From: Clostridia bacterium
GTDB taxonomy: Bacteria; Bacillota; Clostridia; Christensenellales; Aristaeellaceae
Reading direction: 5' to 3'
Length of the DNA stretch: 56,245 bases
NCBI GenBank assembly: GCA_017516765.1
Contig: JAFXBE010000027.1
Coordinates: 1 to 56,245 of the forward strand
The notes under the pieces were generated by a model. That model was given only the letters and a program-made list of their open reading frames with translations, had not been told where the DNA came from and made no database searches. Position numbers and translations under genes: made by a program. Positions 1-8,687 of the stretch are shown here, one piece after another (the first letter of the stretch is position 1; every line of letters begins with the position of its first letter).

Positions 1-12
1 CTTTTCGCTCGC

Positions 13-48
13 CGACTTTGGTGGGCAGCTCGCTGCCCACCAAAGTCG
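13..48. repeat. Perfect 17-bp inverted repeat
   Basis: Positions 13-29 pair perfectly with 32-48 around a two-base loop. It may be the terminator of a gene left of the window, but no T-tract follows on the plus strand. Bases 49-198 hold no gene or signal that I can support. Confidence 0.5.
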
Positions 49-198
49 TTCCAACAACCGTCCGTCTCGTCCTCTCAACTGGCTTTCTCCTCGTGAGTTC
101 CTTGCTTCTTTCTCTGTACAAGATGTTTGACAAACCTACAATAACAAAATTTAGAAAAATGGACCGTCCCGAAACAAAGCCGCCGAAGGAGCATAGAA

Positions 199-226
199 AC
201 AGGGCACCGCAGATGCGGTGCCCTGT
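199..226 (-). terminator. Rho-independent terminator after the 260-1912 gene
   Basis: A 12-bp perfect stem (199-210 with 215-226) with a four-base loop lies 34 bp past the stop codon of the minus-strand gene. A short, weak T-rich stretch follows on the minus strand. Confidence 0.7.
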
Positions 227-259
227 TGTAGTTCTTCACGCTTTGCAGCGCAGGATCAA

Positions 260-1912
260 TTAGTTGATGGTGATGGCAACGCCGTCGATGGTCAGCTTGC
301 CGGTGGAACCGGGAACAAAGCGGCCATACAGGTTGCTCTGGTCGGCAGGAGCGGTCTTGCCGGTCTGGGTGAGGGTGTTGTTGCTTTCGGTGATGCCGTC
401 GATGGTCATTTCGCCCACGTTGGCAGTACCGACCACAACGCCTACACGCCAGCCGCCGTCATCGGTGGAGTTCAGGTTGCAATCCTTAACGGTGCAGTTC
501 TTAACGGTGCTGTAGGTCCAGGCGTTGTTGCCGGCATGACCGTAGATACCGCCGACAGAACCGTTGCTGGTGATGTCGCAGTTGATCACAGAGCAATCCT
601 CAATGGTGATGTAGCTCTTCACAGGGCCGTCATTCACATTGTTGTAGCCGGCAGTCCAGCCCAGCAGACCGCCGGTACGGGAGCCGTTGCCGCCGGTAAC
701 GGTGGAATCCACCAGATGGCAGTCCTTCAGGGTGATGGTGGTCATGGAATCGCAGCTCTCGATGAAAGCGCCGGAGCCGAGGGTATTGGCGCTTACCACA
801 TCGGAATCGGCAATGGTCAGATTCTCGATCACGATACCGGACTTGCCGGCAAAGCCGCCTGCGAACAGGGGAGCGCTCAGACCCTTGATGGTGTTGCCGT
901 TACCCTTCACGGTGATGATGCCTGCACCGTGGTAGCCATCGACCTTGATGGGAGTCCAGTCGATCTCGGAAGCATCCAGATCGTTCAGAATGTTGACCAC
1001 TACATCGCCGGACTTGGCATCGGTGTTATCACTCAGAATGTTCTGCAGCTCATCGGCAGTGGTGATGGTGATGGGCCAGACGGGCGTATCATCCAGATCC
1101 TCGCCGTTTTCCTTCCAGGGGTTGTCGTCGGCATCGATTTCGCCGAAGGCTTCGTCCAGAGCGGTTTCGGCATCGTCAAAGCCCATGGCCTGCACAGCCT
1201 GAGACACTACGAGGATGTCGTAGGTGCCGTTGCCGTTGCCGTCGAGGGCTTCCATGGTCTCGTTGGTGGCCTTGGAATCCAGGAACACCTGCAGCAGGGA
1301 GGGGCGGGTGGTTTCACCGGCGGGCAGGATGCCGTCCTTGTGCACATCGTGGTCGGTACCGGCGTTGCCAAGGTAGATGGCCTCGGCCAGATAGTACTTG
1401 CAGCCGTCAATGATCACAGCATGATCCTCGGAAGAACCCACATCCTCGGGGTTCCACTGCCAGTGATGGCTGTTTGTGCTCAGGTGGATCATCTCGTGCC
1501 ACTCGGCCTGAGAAAGCGTACCGGCTTCAAAAGCGAAAACGGTACGCACATAGGCATCGCTCTTGCCGGTGTTCTCAACGAACACAAACTTGTCCACAAC
1601 GTTCTCCAGATCGTCGGTGAACATCTGGCTGGAGCCGCCGGTGGGCCACTTCTGGTTTTCGTCGGCCCAGTCAATGGGGCCAACGGCGGGGTACAGGGGC
1701 TTGCCCTGAGAGAAGTCCTGCAGGTTGGTATCGTCGGTGTTGTCGTCGGACTGCTCGATACGTTCCAGCTCGATCTGCTCGATGTCAACGTTGCCGAGGG
1801 TCATCACGTTCACATCTTCGTCGGTGTCGGTCAGATAGGCCAGAGTGCCGGTCAGACCGATGGCCATGGACAGAACCAGTGCCAGGATCATGAATAACGT
1901 GGTCTTTTTCAT
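260..1912 (-). CDS. SipW-dependent secreted protein with a predicted beta-helix C-terminus
   Basis: This is a predicted secreted 550-residue protein. Residues 1-29 form a SipW-class signal peptide: a KK start, a hydrophobic core at about 5-23, and the GTLAYLTD motif at 22-29. It is followed by the DVN..TLGNVDI segment typical of TasA/CalY-like proteins. A VENTGKSDAYVR segment near 110-122 also fits that family. From about residue 280 on there are short repeats rich in ITL, IENL and GG, which suggests a right-handed beta-helix and hence a surface or matrix role. The ATG at 1912 is chosen over an upstream in-frame start because GGAAAGGAAG lies about 10 bases before it and the signal peptide starts there. 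The gene has its own promoter and terminator. It is the third of three SipW-type substrates in a row. The substrate is unknown. Confidence 0.85.
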   Translation of the reverse strand: MKKTTLFMILALVLSMAIGLTGTLAYLTDTDEDVNVMTLGNVDIEQIELERIEQSDDNTDDTNLQDFSQGKPLYPAVGPIDWADENQKWPTGGSSQMFTDDLENVVDKFVFVENTGKSDAYVRTVFAFEAGTLSQAEWHEMIHLSTNSHHWQWNPEDVGSSEDHAVIIDGCKYYLAEAIYLGNAGTDHDVHKDGILPAGETTRPSLLQVFLDSKATNETMEALDGNGNGTYDILVVSQAVQAMGFDDAETALDEAFGEIDADDNPWKENGEDLDDTPVWPITITTADELQNILSDNTDAKSGDVVVNILNDLDASEIDWTPIKVDGYHGAGIITVKGNGNTIKGLSAPLFAGGFAGKSGIVIENLTIADSDVVSANTLGSGAFIESCDSMTTITLKDCHLVDSTVTGGNGSRTGGLLGWTAGYNNVNDGPVKSYITIEDCSVINCDITSNGSVGGIYGHAGNNAWTYSTVKNCTVKDCNLNSTDDGGWRVGVVVGTANVGEMTIDGITESNNTLTQTGKTAPADQSNLYGRFVPGSTGKLTIDGVAITIN

Positions 1913-2007
1913 GATGGGGTGCTTCCTTTCCGATTGGTGATTGCATTTGCGCTTGTTGCAGACACTGCCGCTGTCATGAGAGGAAGAGGGTGACTGCACA
2001 TGAAAAA

Positions 2008-2036
2008 ATTTTACAACGATAGGCAGGAAATATCAA
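2008..2036 (-). promoter_or_regulatory. Promoter of the 260-1912 gene
   Basis: On the minus strand, TTGATA (2031-2036), a 17-base spacer and TAAAAT (2008-2013). It lies between the upstream gene's terminator and this gene, leaving a 5' leader of about 90 nt. Confidence 0.7.
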
Positions 2037-2069
2037 CTCTTTTTTTGGTGTAATTGCCTTATTCGCAAC

Positions 2070-2096
2070 AAAAAGGCACCGGCTTATGCCGGTGCC
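2070..2096 (-). terminator. Rho-independent terminator after the 2130-3668 gene
   Basis: A 9-bp GC-rich stem (2075-2083 with 2088-2096), loop of four, followed on the minus strand by five T (2070-2074). Confidence 0.85.
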
Positions 2097-2129
2097 CGAT
2101 GGATTTGTCCGGGATCGTCAGTTTACCAC

Positions 2130-3668
2130 TCAGGGCTCGACGATCTTGGTGCCGCCGGTAACGGTTACCAGATCGGCATAAGCGGAGGTAGCCTCATCGA
2201 CCCACACAGGGTTGGTGGTGTCGGCAGCAGCTTCGGTGATGTCCACATTCTCCAGAGTGATGTCAGCGCCCTTGGAGCACTTGACCAGGATAGCGGACTT
2301 CTCTTCGGTCTTGAAGACGGTGTCGGTCACGTTCAGGGTAACCTTGCCCGTTTCTTCTTCGCTCAGGTACTGCTCATCGATCTTGATGCCGCGGCCGTCA
2401 GAGCAGTCCAGCATATCGATGGTCACGTCCTCCAGAGATACGGTCTGGCCCTTGGGCTGGATCCAGATGGCGTAGGTATCGCTGGTGTTGGCATCGGTGA
2501 TGGTGACGTTCTTCAGGGTTGCGCCGGCCTTGAGGGCGATAGCCTTGTCGGTGGTAACATCGACCAGAGACACATCGCAGGCAAAGTTCAGGTCGTGACG
2601 GTTCCAGGGACCGTCGTTATAGCCGCTGCTGGTGAGGTGGGCATTGATGATGTTCAGCTTGGCACCGGATTCACCGGTGGTGATGTTGTTCCAGTCGCTG
2701 TTTTTGTTGTTGAAGGTGATGGTGTGACCGTTGCCGTTGATGGTGATGGTATCGGTCTTGTTACCGCCCATGGCCAGATCGTTCCACGCAGTAACATCGT
2801 AGGTAACGTCTTCGGTCAGATCAATAACGATGTGCTCCTTGTTTTCGGTAACGGCAGCTTTGAAATCTTCGCTGCTGGAGACTTCTTTGGTGGTACCGTA
2901 GTTGATGCCGCCGTTATCGCCCCACTGCTCGCCGTAGGCCTCGTAAGCCTCGTCAACGCTGTCGAAGCCGTCAACCTGCATGCCGTAAGCGGAAACGTAG
3001 ATCTTGGGGTTGCCCATGTTGTTGATGTTGTAGCCCAGATCGGTGGCTACGCCGTTTTCGACCCAGGCCAGATTGCCTTCGGGATCGATGTCCACATGGG
3101 GATCCAAGTATACCTTGCACATGGAAGCCAGAGTGGTTTCGCCGGGCTGCAGCACATCGTTGTACTTCATCAGATAGATGTTGTAATCAACACCGTCGAT
3201 GGTTTCGGTGCCGATGACGTTTTCGCCGTCAACAGTCCAGTTCTGACCGGCGCGGATCTGTTCGATGGTGGTGCCTTCGGGCAGCCAGCCGTTCTCGATG
3301 TACTTGTCAATATCGGTCTGGGTCTTGCTGTTCATGTAGGCCTTGTCGGTGCCTGCCATCCAGTTCCAGTGCACGATGTTCTTGCTGGCATCGTCGTCCT
3401 CCAGATTGGCGGGCACAGCAACGGTCATCCATACGTAGGCATCGTTCTTGCCGGTGTTGGTGATGGTGGGAACCTTATCGATATCCACACCGGGCACCAG
3501 CTCGGAGCCCTGCACGAAGTCTTCGTCGAGGGTGATGTCCACATTGCCGACGGTGAACACGTTCACGTCGCTGTCGCGGTCGGTCAGGTAAGCCAGGGTA
3601 CCGGTGGTGATCATGGCCACGCTCATCAGCAGAGCGAGGATAAGCACCAGTTTGCGGTTCAGCTTCAT
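2130..3668 (-). CDS. SipW-dependent secreted protein, TasA-like N-terminus and beta-helix C-terminus
   Basis: The 512-residue product has a SipW-type signal peptide (MKLNRK start, hydrophobic core, GTLAYLTD around 23-30), then DVNVFTVGNVDITLDE and a TNTGKNDAYVWM segment near 70-80 as in TasA/camelysin-type proteins. The C-terminal half, from about residue 250, has repeated beta-strand-like units (DTITINGNGHTITF, LKNVTITDAN, VSLEDVTIDML) that suggest a beta-helix. The ATG at 3668 is preferred to one 24 bases upstream because AAGGAC precedes it at proper spacing. It shares architecture with the 260-1912 protein, so the two are probably diverged duplicates. The role is inferred as cell-surface or biofilm matrix. 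Confidence 0.85.
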   Translation of the reverse strand: MKLNRKLVLILALLMSVAMITTGTLAYLTDRDSDVNVFTVGNVDITLDEDFVQGSELVPGVDIDKVPTITNTGKNDAYVWMTVAVPANLEDDDASKNIVHWNWMAGTDKAYMNSKTQTDIDKYIENGWLPEGTTIEQIRAGQNWTVDGENVIGTETIDGVDYNIYLMKYNDVLQPGETTLASMCKVYLDPHVDIDPEGNLAWVENGVATDLGYNINNMGNPKIYVSAYGMQVDGFDSVDEAYEAYGEQWGDNGGINYGTTKEVSSSEDFKAAVTENKEHIVIDLTEDVTYDVTAWNDLAMGGNKTDTITINGNGHTITFNNKNSDWNNITTGESGAKLNIINAHLTSSGYNDGPWNRHDLNFACDVSLVDVTTDKAIALKAGATLKNVTITDANTSDTYAIWIQPKGQTVSLEDVTIDMLDCSDGRGIKIDEQYLSEEETGKVTLNVTDTVFKTEEKSAILVKCSKGADITLENVDITEAAADTTNPVWVDEATSAYADLVTVTGGTKIVEP

Positions 3669-3736
3669 TGGGGTAGTCCTTCTTTCTTTCATTGTGATAG
3701 GGGACTGTATGAAAACCGCTTCACATACAGGCAGTA

Positions 3737-3792
3737 TCCGTCAGCAGCCGGTGCGACCGGTTCCTGACGGACACCGCCTGTTATGGGCGGTG
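3737..3792 (-). terminator. Two hairpins between SipW-substrate genes, possible terminator
   Basis: One imperfect stem pairs 3737-3744 with 3764-3771 and contains an inner CCGGT/ACCGG stem. A second pairs 3772-3778 with 3786-3792. They lie just past the stop of the 3802-4578 gene. No T-tract is visible, so termination is uncertain and RNA processing is possible. Confidence 0.45.
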
Positions 3793-3801
3793 ATCATCGT
3801 C

Positions 3802-4578
3802 TCAGGGGGTAACAACGCCGCTTTCGGCTTCGGTCTGGGCATCAAAGGCAGCCCATGCTTCGTCGGCGGTGTCAAAGCCCAGCGACTGGATGGCGTGACC
3901 CTGCACATCGATGGTGAAGCCTTCCAGCTTTTCCAGATGGTCGTTGTTCAGCTGGCCGGGGATCACGATCTTTTCAAACAGGGGCTCCAGTTCCAGATCT
4001 GCCTCCTGGGTGGGGGTAACGGTCTCGGGGTAGCGGTACTCCAGCACAAAGGTATCGTTCTCGGTATCCTCGGTCATGGAGAAGCAGGGCCACTTTTCGC
4101 TGTTCCAGGTGCCGCCGGTGTGCTCTTCGGGCAGGAAGCCGTTGGCAAAGTCGGCGGGGTACTTGGCCTGCAGGTCGTCGAAGATCTCCTTCAGGGCGGT
4201 GGCCTTGGTCAGGGTAACGACCATACGCACGTAGGATTCCTGGCTGCCGGCCTTCACCGTCATGGTGGGATCCTTCACATACTCGGCGGCGGGCACCATG
4301 GGGTAGGTGTTGCCTTCGTCGGTGCGCAGGTTCTCGTCGCCGCTTTCAGGATCGTCGGGATCGTAATCGGGGTTGGGCTTGGGATCGCCCACTTCGGAGC
4401 CTTCGGGGATGTCGTCGCCTTCTTCGTAGACATCGGACTCGTCCACTTCGATCTGCACGTTGCCCACGGTAAACTCGTTCACAACGCCCTGACGGTCGGT
4501 CAGGTAAGCGATGGTGCCCAGAGCTGCGCTGGATACTACCAGCACGGCGCACATAAGAATAATGAACGTCTTTTTCAT
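3802..4578 (-). CDS. Small SipW-dependent secreted protein, TasA-like
   Basis: The 258-residue product has a SipW-type signal peptide with GTIAYLTD at 21-28 and the NEFTVGNVQIEV segment seen in TasA-like proteins. A strongly acidic, proline-rich linker follows at about 45-80 (motifs such as NPDYDPDDPE). The remainder resembles the globular part of the two larger neighbours (PTMTVKAGSQESYVRMVV) but has no beta-helix, so this is the TasA-sized member of the trio. The start at 4578 is supported by AAGGAG ten bases upstream and by the signal peptide; an in-frame upstream extension has no signal-peptide logic. It is first in transcription order of the three substrates. A polymeric fibre role is inferred from the family only. 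Confidence 0.85.
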   Translation of the reverse strand: MKKTFIILMCAVLVVSSAALGTIAYLTDRQGVVNEFTVGNVQIEVDESDVYEEGDDIPEGSEVGDPKPNPDYDPDDPESGDENLRTDEGNTYPMVPAAEYVKDPTMTVKAGSQESYVRMVVTLTKATALKEIFDDLQAKYPADFANGFLPEEHTGGTWNSEKWPCFSMTEDTENDTFVLEYRYPETVTPTQEADLELEPLFEKIVIPGQLNNDHLEKLEGFTIDVQGHAIQSLGFDTADEAWAAFDAQTEAESGVVTP

Positions 4579-4704
4579 AATGAGCGTTCTCCTTGTTTTA
4601 CCGCAGTTGCGGCAGATTGTTTCCATTGCAGTCCAAATGCAATCGACAGCAATGCTTTTGCACTTGTACAACAAAAGACACATGAGCGATAAACCCACGT
4701 GCAT

Positions 4705-4733
4705 ATCATAACACAATTGCCCAGTATTTTACA
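4705..4733 (-). promoter_or_regulatory. Weak candidate promoter of the 3802-4578 gene
   Basis: Minus strand TGTAAA (4728-4733), 17-base spacer, TATGAT (4705-4710). The -35 matches poorly; the -10 is good. Confidence 0.4.
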
Positions 4734-4872
4734 GTTATTAATATGTCGTTTTTATTACAAAAACATTAAATGTGCTTCATAATTATGCTGTGGGGAAGAC
4801 GAGAAAACGCAAATGTCCGGAACCCCAAAACATTGCAATACAATGCCTTTCTTGATACATCCCCAAAATGGA

Positions 4873-4902
4873 ACAACCCGCACCTGCTGTGGAGCGGGTT
4901 GT
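4873..4902 (-). terminator. Terminator after the lipoate-ligase-like gene
   Basis: A 9-bp stem (4873-4881 with 4894-4902) lies 30 bp past the stop codon, with a short T-rich run beyond it on the minus strand. Confidence 0.6.
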
Positions 4903-4931
4903 CAAAAACTGTCAATCTTTGTGCGGGGCGT

Positions 4932-5963
4932 TCACTGCCCTTCGCCCTTTCTGTCCAGCGTGCGGATACGTCCGCAGATCAGCTTGTCCACATCCCCGGC
5001 GATCTGCAGAAGCCGGGGGTCGCGGATCATCTCCAGCCGCTGGCGCAGCCGGGTGCTGATGGCGCCGATCAGGTAGGGGCAGCCGGTCAGCGCCTGGCAG
5101 ATCATATCGAACAGGGCTGCTTCCATGGCATCGGTAAAGATGCGGGCAGCGCGGATCATGCCCTTTTCTCGCAGCAACAGCACTGTGATGCTGCCCCAGG
5201 GGAAGCGTTCGTCCACCACGAAGTTGTAGGGCAGCGCTTCCGGGTATACCCAATCGGGATCGCTGAAGGACTGGGCGGTCTTTTGCAGGTCTTCCTCATT
5301 CAGCATCTGCTCGTCCAGCCAGACGGGGGTAACGCCGTAGAAATCACCAAAAGCGTTGTACAGAGCGGCTTGCAGCGCATCGACGGTAACGCCGGGAACC
5401 TGCTCACAAAGGCTGGTGCAGAGGGTCTCTACCCCGGGGCGGGTCTGTCCCCTGTACTGCTTGCCACCGGGCAGCAGGCTATGCTGCATCTGCTCCCAGT
5501 CGGGATCGATCAGGATCACGCCATTGTGCAACGCTCTGGAACCGGCTTTGTAGAAAGCGTTCCGGCAGAAGCTGCGCCCGCCTGCGGTAAGGCTTGCGCC
5601 TGCGCCGGGCTGGGCAGGCGCGCCCAGCGAGGCTGCGGCACGACCGGCCATGGACAGCTGGCGCCGGATGTTGAAATCGCTTTTTGGCAGGATCAGACTG
5701 AAATTGAGGGTGCCGGCATCCTGATAAAAGGTACCGCCGCCGGTCAGCCTGCGGGCGACGGTGCCGCCGGATTCCAGAAAGGATTCCACGTTGCACTCGT
5801 ACCATGGGTTCTGGTTGCGGCCCACGGTGACGGCTTTGCTGCTCGTGCACAAAAACAGGATCGCGGTGTTTTCCGGCAATGTATCCATCAGATGCTTCTC
5901 GATCGCCAGATTGCGGCAGGGGTCGCTGCTTCTGGCAACGAGGCATGCAGTCCTCAATATCAT
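4932..5963 (-). CDS. Lipoate--protein ligase A family protein lacking the catalytic lysine
   Basis: This 343-residue protein belongs to the LplA family, which adenylates lipoate and attaches it to E2 or GcvH domains. The ligase core is clear: GRNQNPWYECN at 48-58, RRLTGGGTFYQDAGTLNFS at 71-89, and an accessory C-terminal domain with ERFPWGS. In the usual (G)RK.SG.A motif, however, the residue at the catalytic lysine is Ser131 (GRSFCRNAF, 129-137), and the glycine of SG is Arg. It may therefore be a transferase-like or inactive paralogue. The ATG at 5963 has GGAAGG and GGGAAG upstream; an earlier in-frame ATG does not. It starts 95 bp after the gene on 6059-7222 and is probably co-transcribed with it. 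Confidence 0.8.
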   Translation of the reverse strand: MILRTACLVARSSDPCRNLAIEKHLMDTLPENTAILFLCTSSKAVTVGRNQNPWYECNVESFLESGGTVARRLTGGGTFYQDAGTLNFSLILPKSDFNIRRQLSMAGRAAASLGAPAQPGAGASLTAGGRSFCRNAFYKAGSRALHNGVILIDPDWEQMQHSLLPGGKQYRGQTRPGVETLCTSLCEQVPGVTVDALQAALYNAFGDFYGVTPVWLDEQMLNEEDLQKTAQSFSDPDWVYPEALPYNFVVDERFPWGSITVLLLREKGMIRAARIFTDAMEAALFDMICQALTGCPYLIGAISTRLRQRLEMIRDPRLLQIAGDVDKLICGRIRTLDRKGEGQ

Positions 5964-6058
5964 ACGCTTCCCGCCCTTCCGGTGAAAGTTCGGCATACAG
6001 GCATAACAATGCCAATACTACTTCGCCGTTGGCAAACGGGATTCCTGCCGTGTATTTC

Positions 6059-7222
6059 TTACGGTTTCATTACCAGCACCTGCAGCTGGGAACCGTCGGC
6101 GGCAGTCATCCGCCGAAAGGGTCTGCCGGGGGGCACGGGTGCGCTTGCAGGCAGGGCATAGGCAACGCGCTCCACACGATCCCCCAGCCGCTGTATGCCG
6201 ATCCAGAGCGATTCGCCGCCTGTACCCACCTCCACGAACCGCCAGCCGGGCCATGGCAGCACCCCAATGGGAGGCAGCCGGTCAAAATGCTCTGCCAGCC
6301 CGGCGAAGGGAGCGGGCCAGAAAAGGGTCGGCAGCCCGTCTGCCGCAGGGGTGACAGATTCCCGCCGGGGGCGTGGTTCGGGGCTGACCGTTCCGCAGGT
6401 CCCGGCGGCGGGGCGGCAGACGTGCGGTGGGGCGACTATCTCCCGCGGGATGGCAGGTTTCGCCGGGGCAGGCCCGGCTTCCTGCTCCCTGCGGCTGCGC
6501 CGCCGTTCCCGATGCACATCGATCGCCGGAAGAAACACTTCTCTGGGCATCTTATCGGTGCGGCATGGACAGATACGCTTCTTCTGAGGGGTCGCCCTGC
6601 CGCCCCCGGCGTCCGGTAGCGGTTCGGGGCAGGCTCCGTTGTTCTGCTGTACATCCGGGGCTGCCGGGGGGGATCCCCCGGTTTCCTGCACCGCTGCGCA
6701 GCGGACGGGCTCCTCCTCTTTGACCGGCTGCTGCCGGGCAGAGCCGCCGTTCTTTGGGCGGTCTGCTCTTTGCGGCGTGGGGTCTGCTTCCTTTCCGGAC
6801 GGGGAGGGGGAAAGCTGCTTTTCCGCCTCCCGCCCCAGCCTGTCGCACAGCGCAAGCAGAGCGTTCTTTGCATCCATGATGCTGCCTGCGCTCTGGGCGG
6901 TGCACAGCCCGATGGCCAGCGGGCGGGGTCTGCTTTCGCCGTCAGTGATCAGCAGCGCAGCCAGCCGTCTGGGGGCGACGGCATCCGTATCCAGCTCGGT
7001 ATACAGCCCCGCTTCGCCCTTGGGGTTGGCAGGGGTTTGTCCCAGCTCCCGCACCAGCCCGTCTCCGGCATACCAGAAAGCGCGTATGCTGCCGCCCTTC
7101 AGCCCCCGCAGGTGGATCTGCACCAGCTGCCGCCTTGCCTCGCCCTGCAGCCGGGCATACCCGCTGATACCCGCCTGCATGGGTCGGAGCATCATCATTT
7201 GATGGAATACCGTGTCCGGCAT
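6059..7222 (-). CDS. Conserved-looking protein of unknown function
   Basis: The 387-residue product has two ordered ends joined by a long low-complexity middle. Residues 1-120 contain MPDTVFHQMMMLRPMQ, GYARLQGEARRQL and WYAGDG. The middle, about 130-290, is rich in Pro, Arg, Ala and Gln. The C-terminus contains LPPIGVLPWPGWRFVEVGTG and a PPGRPFRR segment. No signal peptide or membrane segment is evident. I do not recognise a named family. AAAGGAGG nine bases before the ATG at 7222 fixes the start, although the frame stays open far upstream opposite sipW. It is divergent from sipW and upstream of the LplA-like gene. Confidence 0.75.
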   Translation of the reverse strand: MPDTVFHQMMMLRPMQAGISGYARLQGEARRQLVQIHLRGLKGGSIRAFWYAGDGLVRELGQTPANPKGEAGLYTELDTDAVAPRRLAALLITDGESRPRPLAIGLCTAQSAGSIMDAKNALLALCDRLGREAEKQLSPSPSGKEADPTPQRADRPKNGGSARQQPVKEEEPVRCAAVQETGGSPPAAPDVQQNNGACPEPLPDAGGGRATPQKKRICPCRTDKMPREVFLPAIDVHRERRRSRREQEAGPAPAKPAIPREIVAPPHVCRPAAGTCGTVSPEPRPRRESVTPAADGLPTLFWPAPFAGLAEHFDRLPPIGVLPWPGWRFVEVGTGGESLWIGIQRLGDRVERVAYALPASAPVPPGRPFRRMTAADGSQLQVLVMKP

Positions 7223-7294
7223 GGAGCAACGCCTCCTTTTTGAAGCCATCCTATGCTGTGCGGGAGCCGGGTATGCGCTGCCGGAGGTTTTATG

Positions 7295-7323
7295 TTGCGG
7301 GAAGAAGGAATAGCGTGTATAAT
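7295..7323 (+). promoter_or_regulatory. Promoter of sipW
   Basis: TTGCGG (7295-7300), 17-base spacer, consensus TATAAT (7318-7323), 70 bp before the start codon. Confidence 0.7.
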
Positions 7324-7393
7324 ACGAAACAGGTATGCCCGCACGAGAACGGGCAGAACCGCCGATAAAGCTGTTGTTTTTCAGGAGGCAGTT

Positions 7394-8674
7394 GTGGAAC
7401 AGAACAAGATTCGTTTTTTGAAGAATCTGGCTACCGGACTGGTGATTCTGGCAGTGCTGCTGGCATTTTGCATCACCGGCATCCGGATCTTCGGGCTGCA
7501 GGTCTACGGTGTGCTGACCGGCTCCATGGAGCCTACCTATCCCACCGGATCGCTGATCTATGTAAAACGTGTGGATCCTGCCGAGCTCCGGGTGAATGAT
7601 GTGATCACCTTCAGCATTTCCCCCAATGTGATCGCCACCCACCGTATTGTGGAGCTGGTGCCGGACGAAAACAATCCCAGCATCATCCGCTACCGCACCA
7701 AGGGCGATGCCAACAACAATGTGGATGCCTCGCTGGTCTCTGCCGGCAACATTATCGGTAAGGTGCAGTTTGCCGTGCCGCAGCTGGGCTATCTTGCCAG
7801 CTACATCCAGCAGCCGCCGGGACTGTATGTGGCGTTGCTGGTCTGCGCGCTGATGATCGGCTTTGTCTTCTACACCGATGCGCTGGAAAACAAGCTCAAG
7901 AAGGGGCAGCAGCCTGCTGCTGCGCAGGGCGGCAAGCCGTCGCCGCTGGCAGGGGTGGTCAATGGGATCTCCCAAAAACTGTTGGGGAAGGATCTGATCA
8001 AGACCGAACAGCAGAACCCGCAGCCGGTGCAACAGGGTTATCCTGTGCAGCAGGGCTACGGGATGCCCGATCCCCGGCAGCCCCAGTATCCTCAGCGGGG
8101 CTATCCTCCCCAGAATCAGCCGCCCATGAATCAGGGCTACCCGCCGCAGCAACAGCCGCCCATGAATCCGGGCTACCCGCCGCAGCAACAGCCGCCCATG
8201 GATCGGGGCTACCCGCCGCAGCAACAACCGCCCATGAATCCGGGCTATCCGCCCCAGAATCGTCCGCCCATGAATCCGGGCTACCCGCCGCAGCAACAGC
8301 CGCCCATGAATCCGGGCTATGCTCCCCAGAACAGGCCGCCCATGGATCGGGGCTATGCACCGCAGACCCAGCCGCCTGTGGATAGGGGCTACGCTCCCCA
8401 GTATCAGCCGCCCATGAATCCGGGCTATCCGCCCCAGAATCGTCCGCCCATGAATCCGGGCTACCCGCCGCAGCAACAGCCGCCCATGGATCAGAGCTAT
8501 CCGCCCCGGAACGCGCCCACGCAGCGGCAGCCGTATGCCAATGTGCCGCCGGAACAGCCTGTGCAGGCAACGCCCCCCGCGTATCCTACGCCCGGTGTGG
8601 CGCAATACGGTCAGTCGGGCGCAGCGCAGCCGGAACAGCCCGTACGCACCCGCCGTTCCCAGCGCAGATCTTAA
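7394..8674 (+). CDS. sipW: SipW-type (ER-type) signal peptidase I with Pro/Gln-rich repeat tail
   Basis: This membrane-bound signal peptidase should cleave the SipW-class signal peptides encoded at 260-4578. Residues 11-33 are a membrane anchor. The nucleophile region LTGSMEPTYPTGSL places Ser44, and ATHRIVEL places His83, the Ser/His pair of ER-type enzymes rather than the Ser/Lys pair of most bacterial ones. KGDANNNVD at 103-111 is a conserved region, and a second membrane segment lies at 143-160. SipW proteins are usually near 190 residues; this one is 426. Residues 243-374 are 11 tandem 12-residue units. Given two membrane spans, the tail is probably cytoplasmic. Start: GTG at 7394, six bases after AGGAGG. 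Confidence 0.9.
   Translation: MEQNKIRFLKNLATGLVILAVLLAFCITGIRIFGLQVYGVLTGSMEPTYPTGSLIYVKRVDPAELRVNDVITFSISPNVIATHRIVELVPDENNPSIIRYRTKGDANNNVDASLVSAGNIIGKVQFAVPQLGYLASYIQQPPGLYVALLVCALMIGFVFYTDALENKLKKGQQPAAAQGGKPSPLAGVVNGISQKLLGKDLIKTEQQNPQPVQQGYPVQQGYGMPDPRQPQYPQRGYPPQNQPPMNQGYPPQQQPPMNPGYPPQQQPPMDRGYPPQQQPPMNPGYPPQNRPPMNPGYPPQQQPPMNPGYAPQNRPPMDRGYAPQTQPPVDRGYAPQYQPPMNPGYPPQNRPPMNPGYPPQQQPPMDQSYPPRNAPTQRQPYANVPPEQPVQATPPAYPTPGVAQYGQSGAAQPEQPVRTRRSQRRS
8120..8515 (+). repeat. 36-bp tandem repeat inside sipW (11 units)
   Basis: Eleven consecutive 36-bp units encode PPMNPGYPPQQQ and variants (PPMDRG, PPVDRG, GYAPQNR). The units differ by point changes and keep frame, so copy number could vary without breaking the gene. 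Confidence 0.9.
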
Positions 8675-8687
8675 TCGAATCTTTCCC

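Larger units (their letters stand above)
4579..4931. other. Intergenic stretch: 5' leader, weak promoter, terminator
   Basis: This 353-bp gap holds the roughly 120-nt leader of the 3802-4578 gene, its weak promoter, and the terminator of the lipoate-ligase-like gene. Bases 4734-4872 are A/T-rich and I see no gene in them. Confidence 0.5.

Noticed and set aside
218..1897. Plus-strand open frame across the first SipW-substrate gene (and similar ones at 2595-3767 and 3604-4692)
   Set aside because: They are shadows of GC-rich minus-strand genes, with no ribosome binding site and no family features.
5479..6015. Minus-strand frame overlapping the LplA-like gene (CLYAELSPEGREAYDIE start)
   Set aside because: The first residues look protein-like, but it soon turns to Arg/Gln-rich sequence typical of an out-of-frame shadow, and LplA motifs lie in the other frame.
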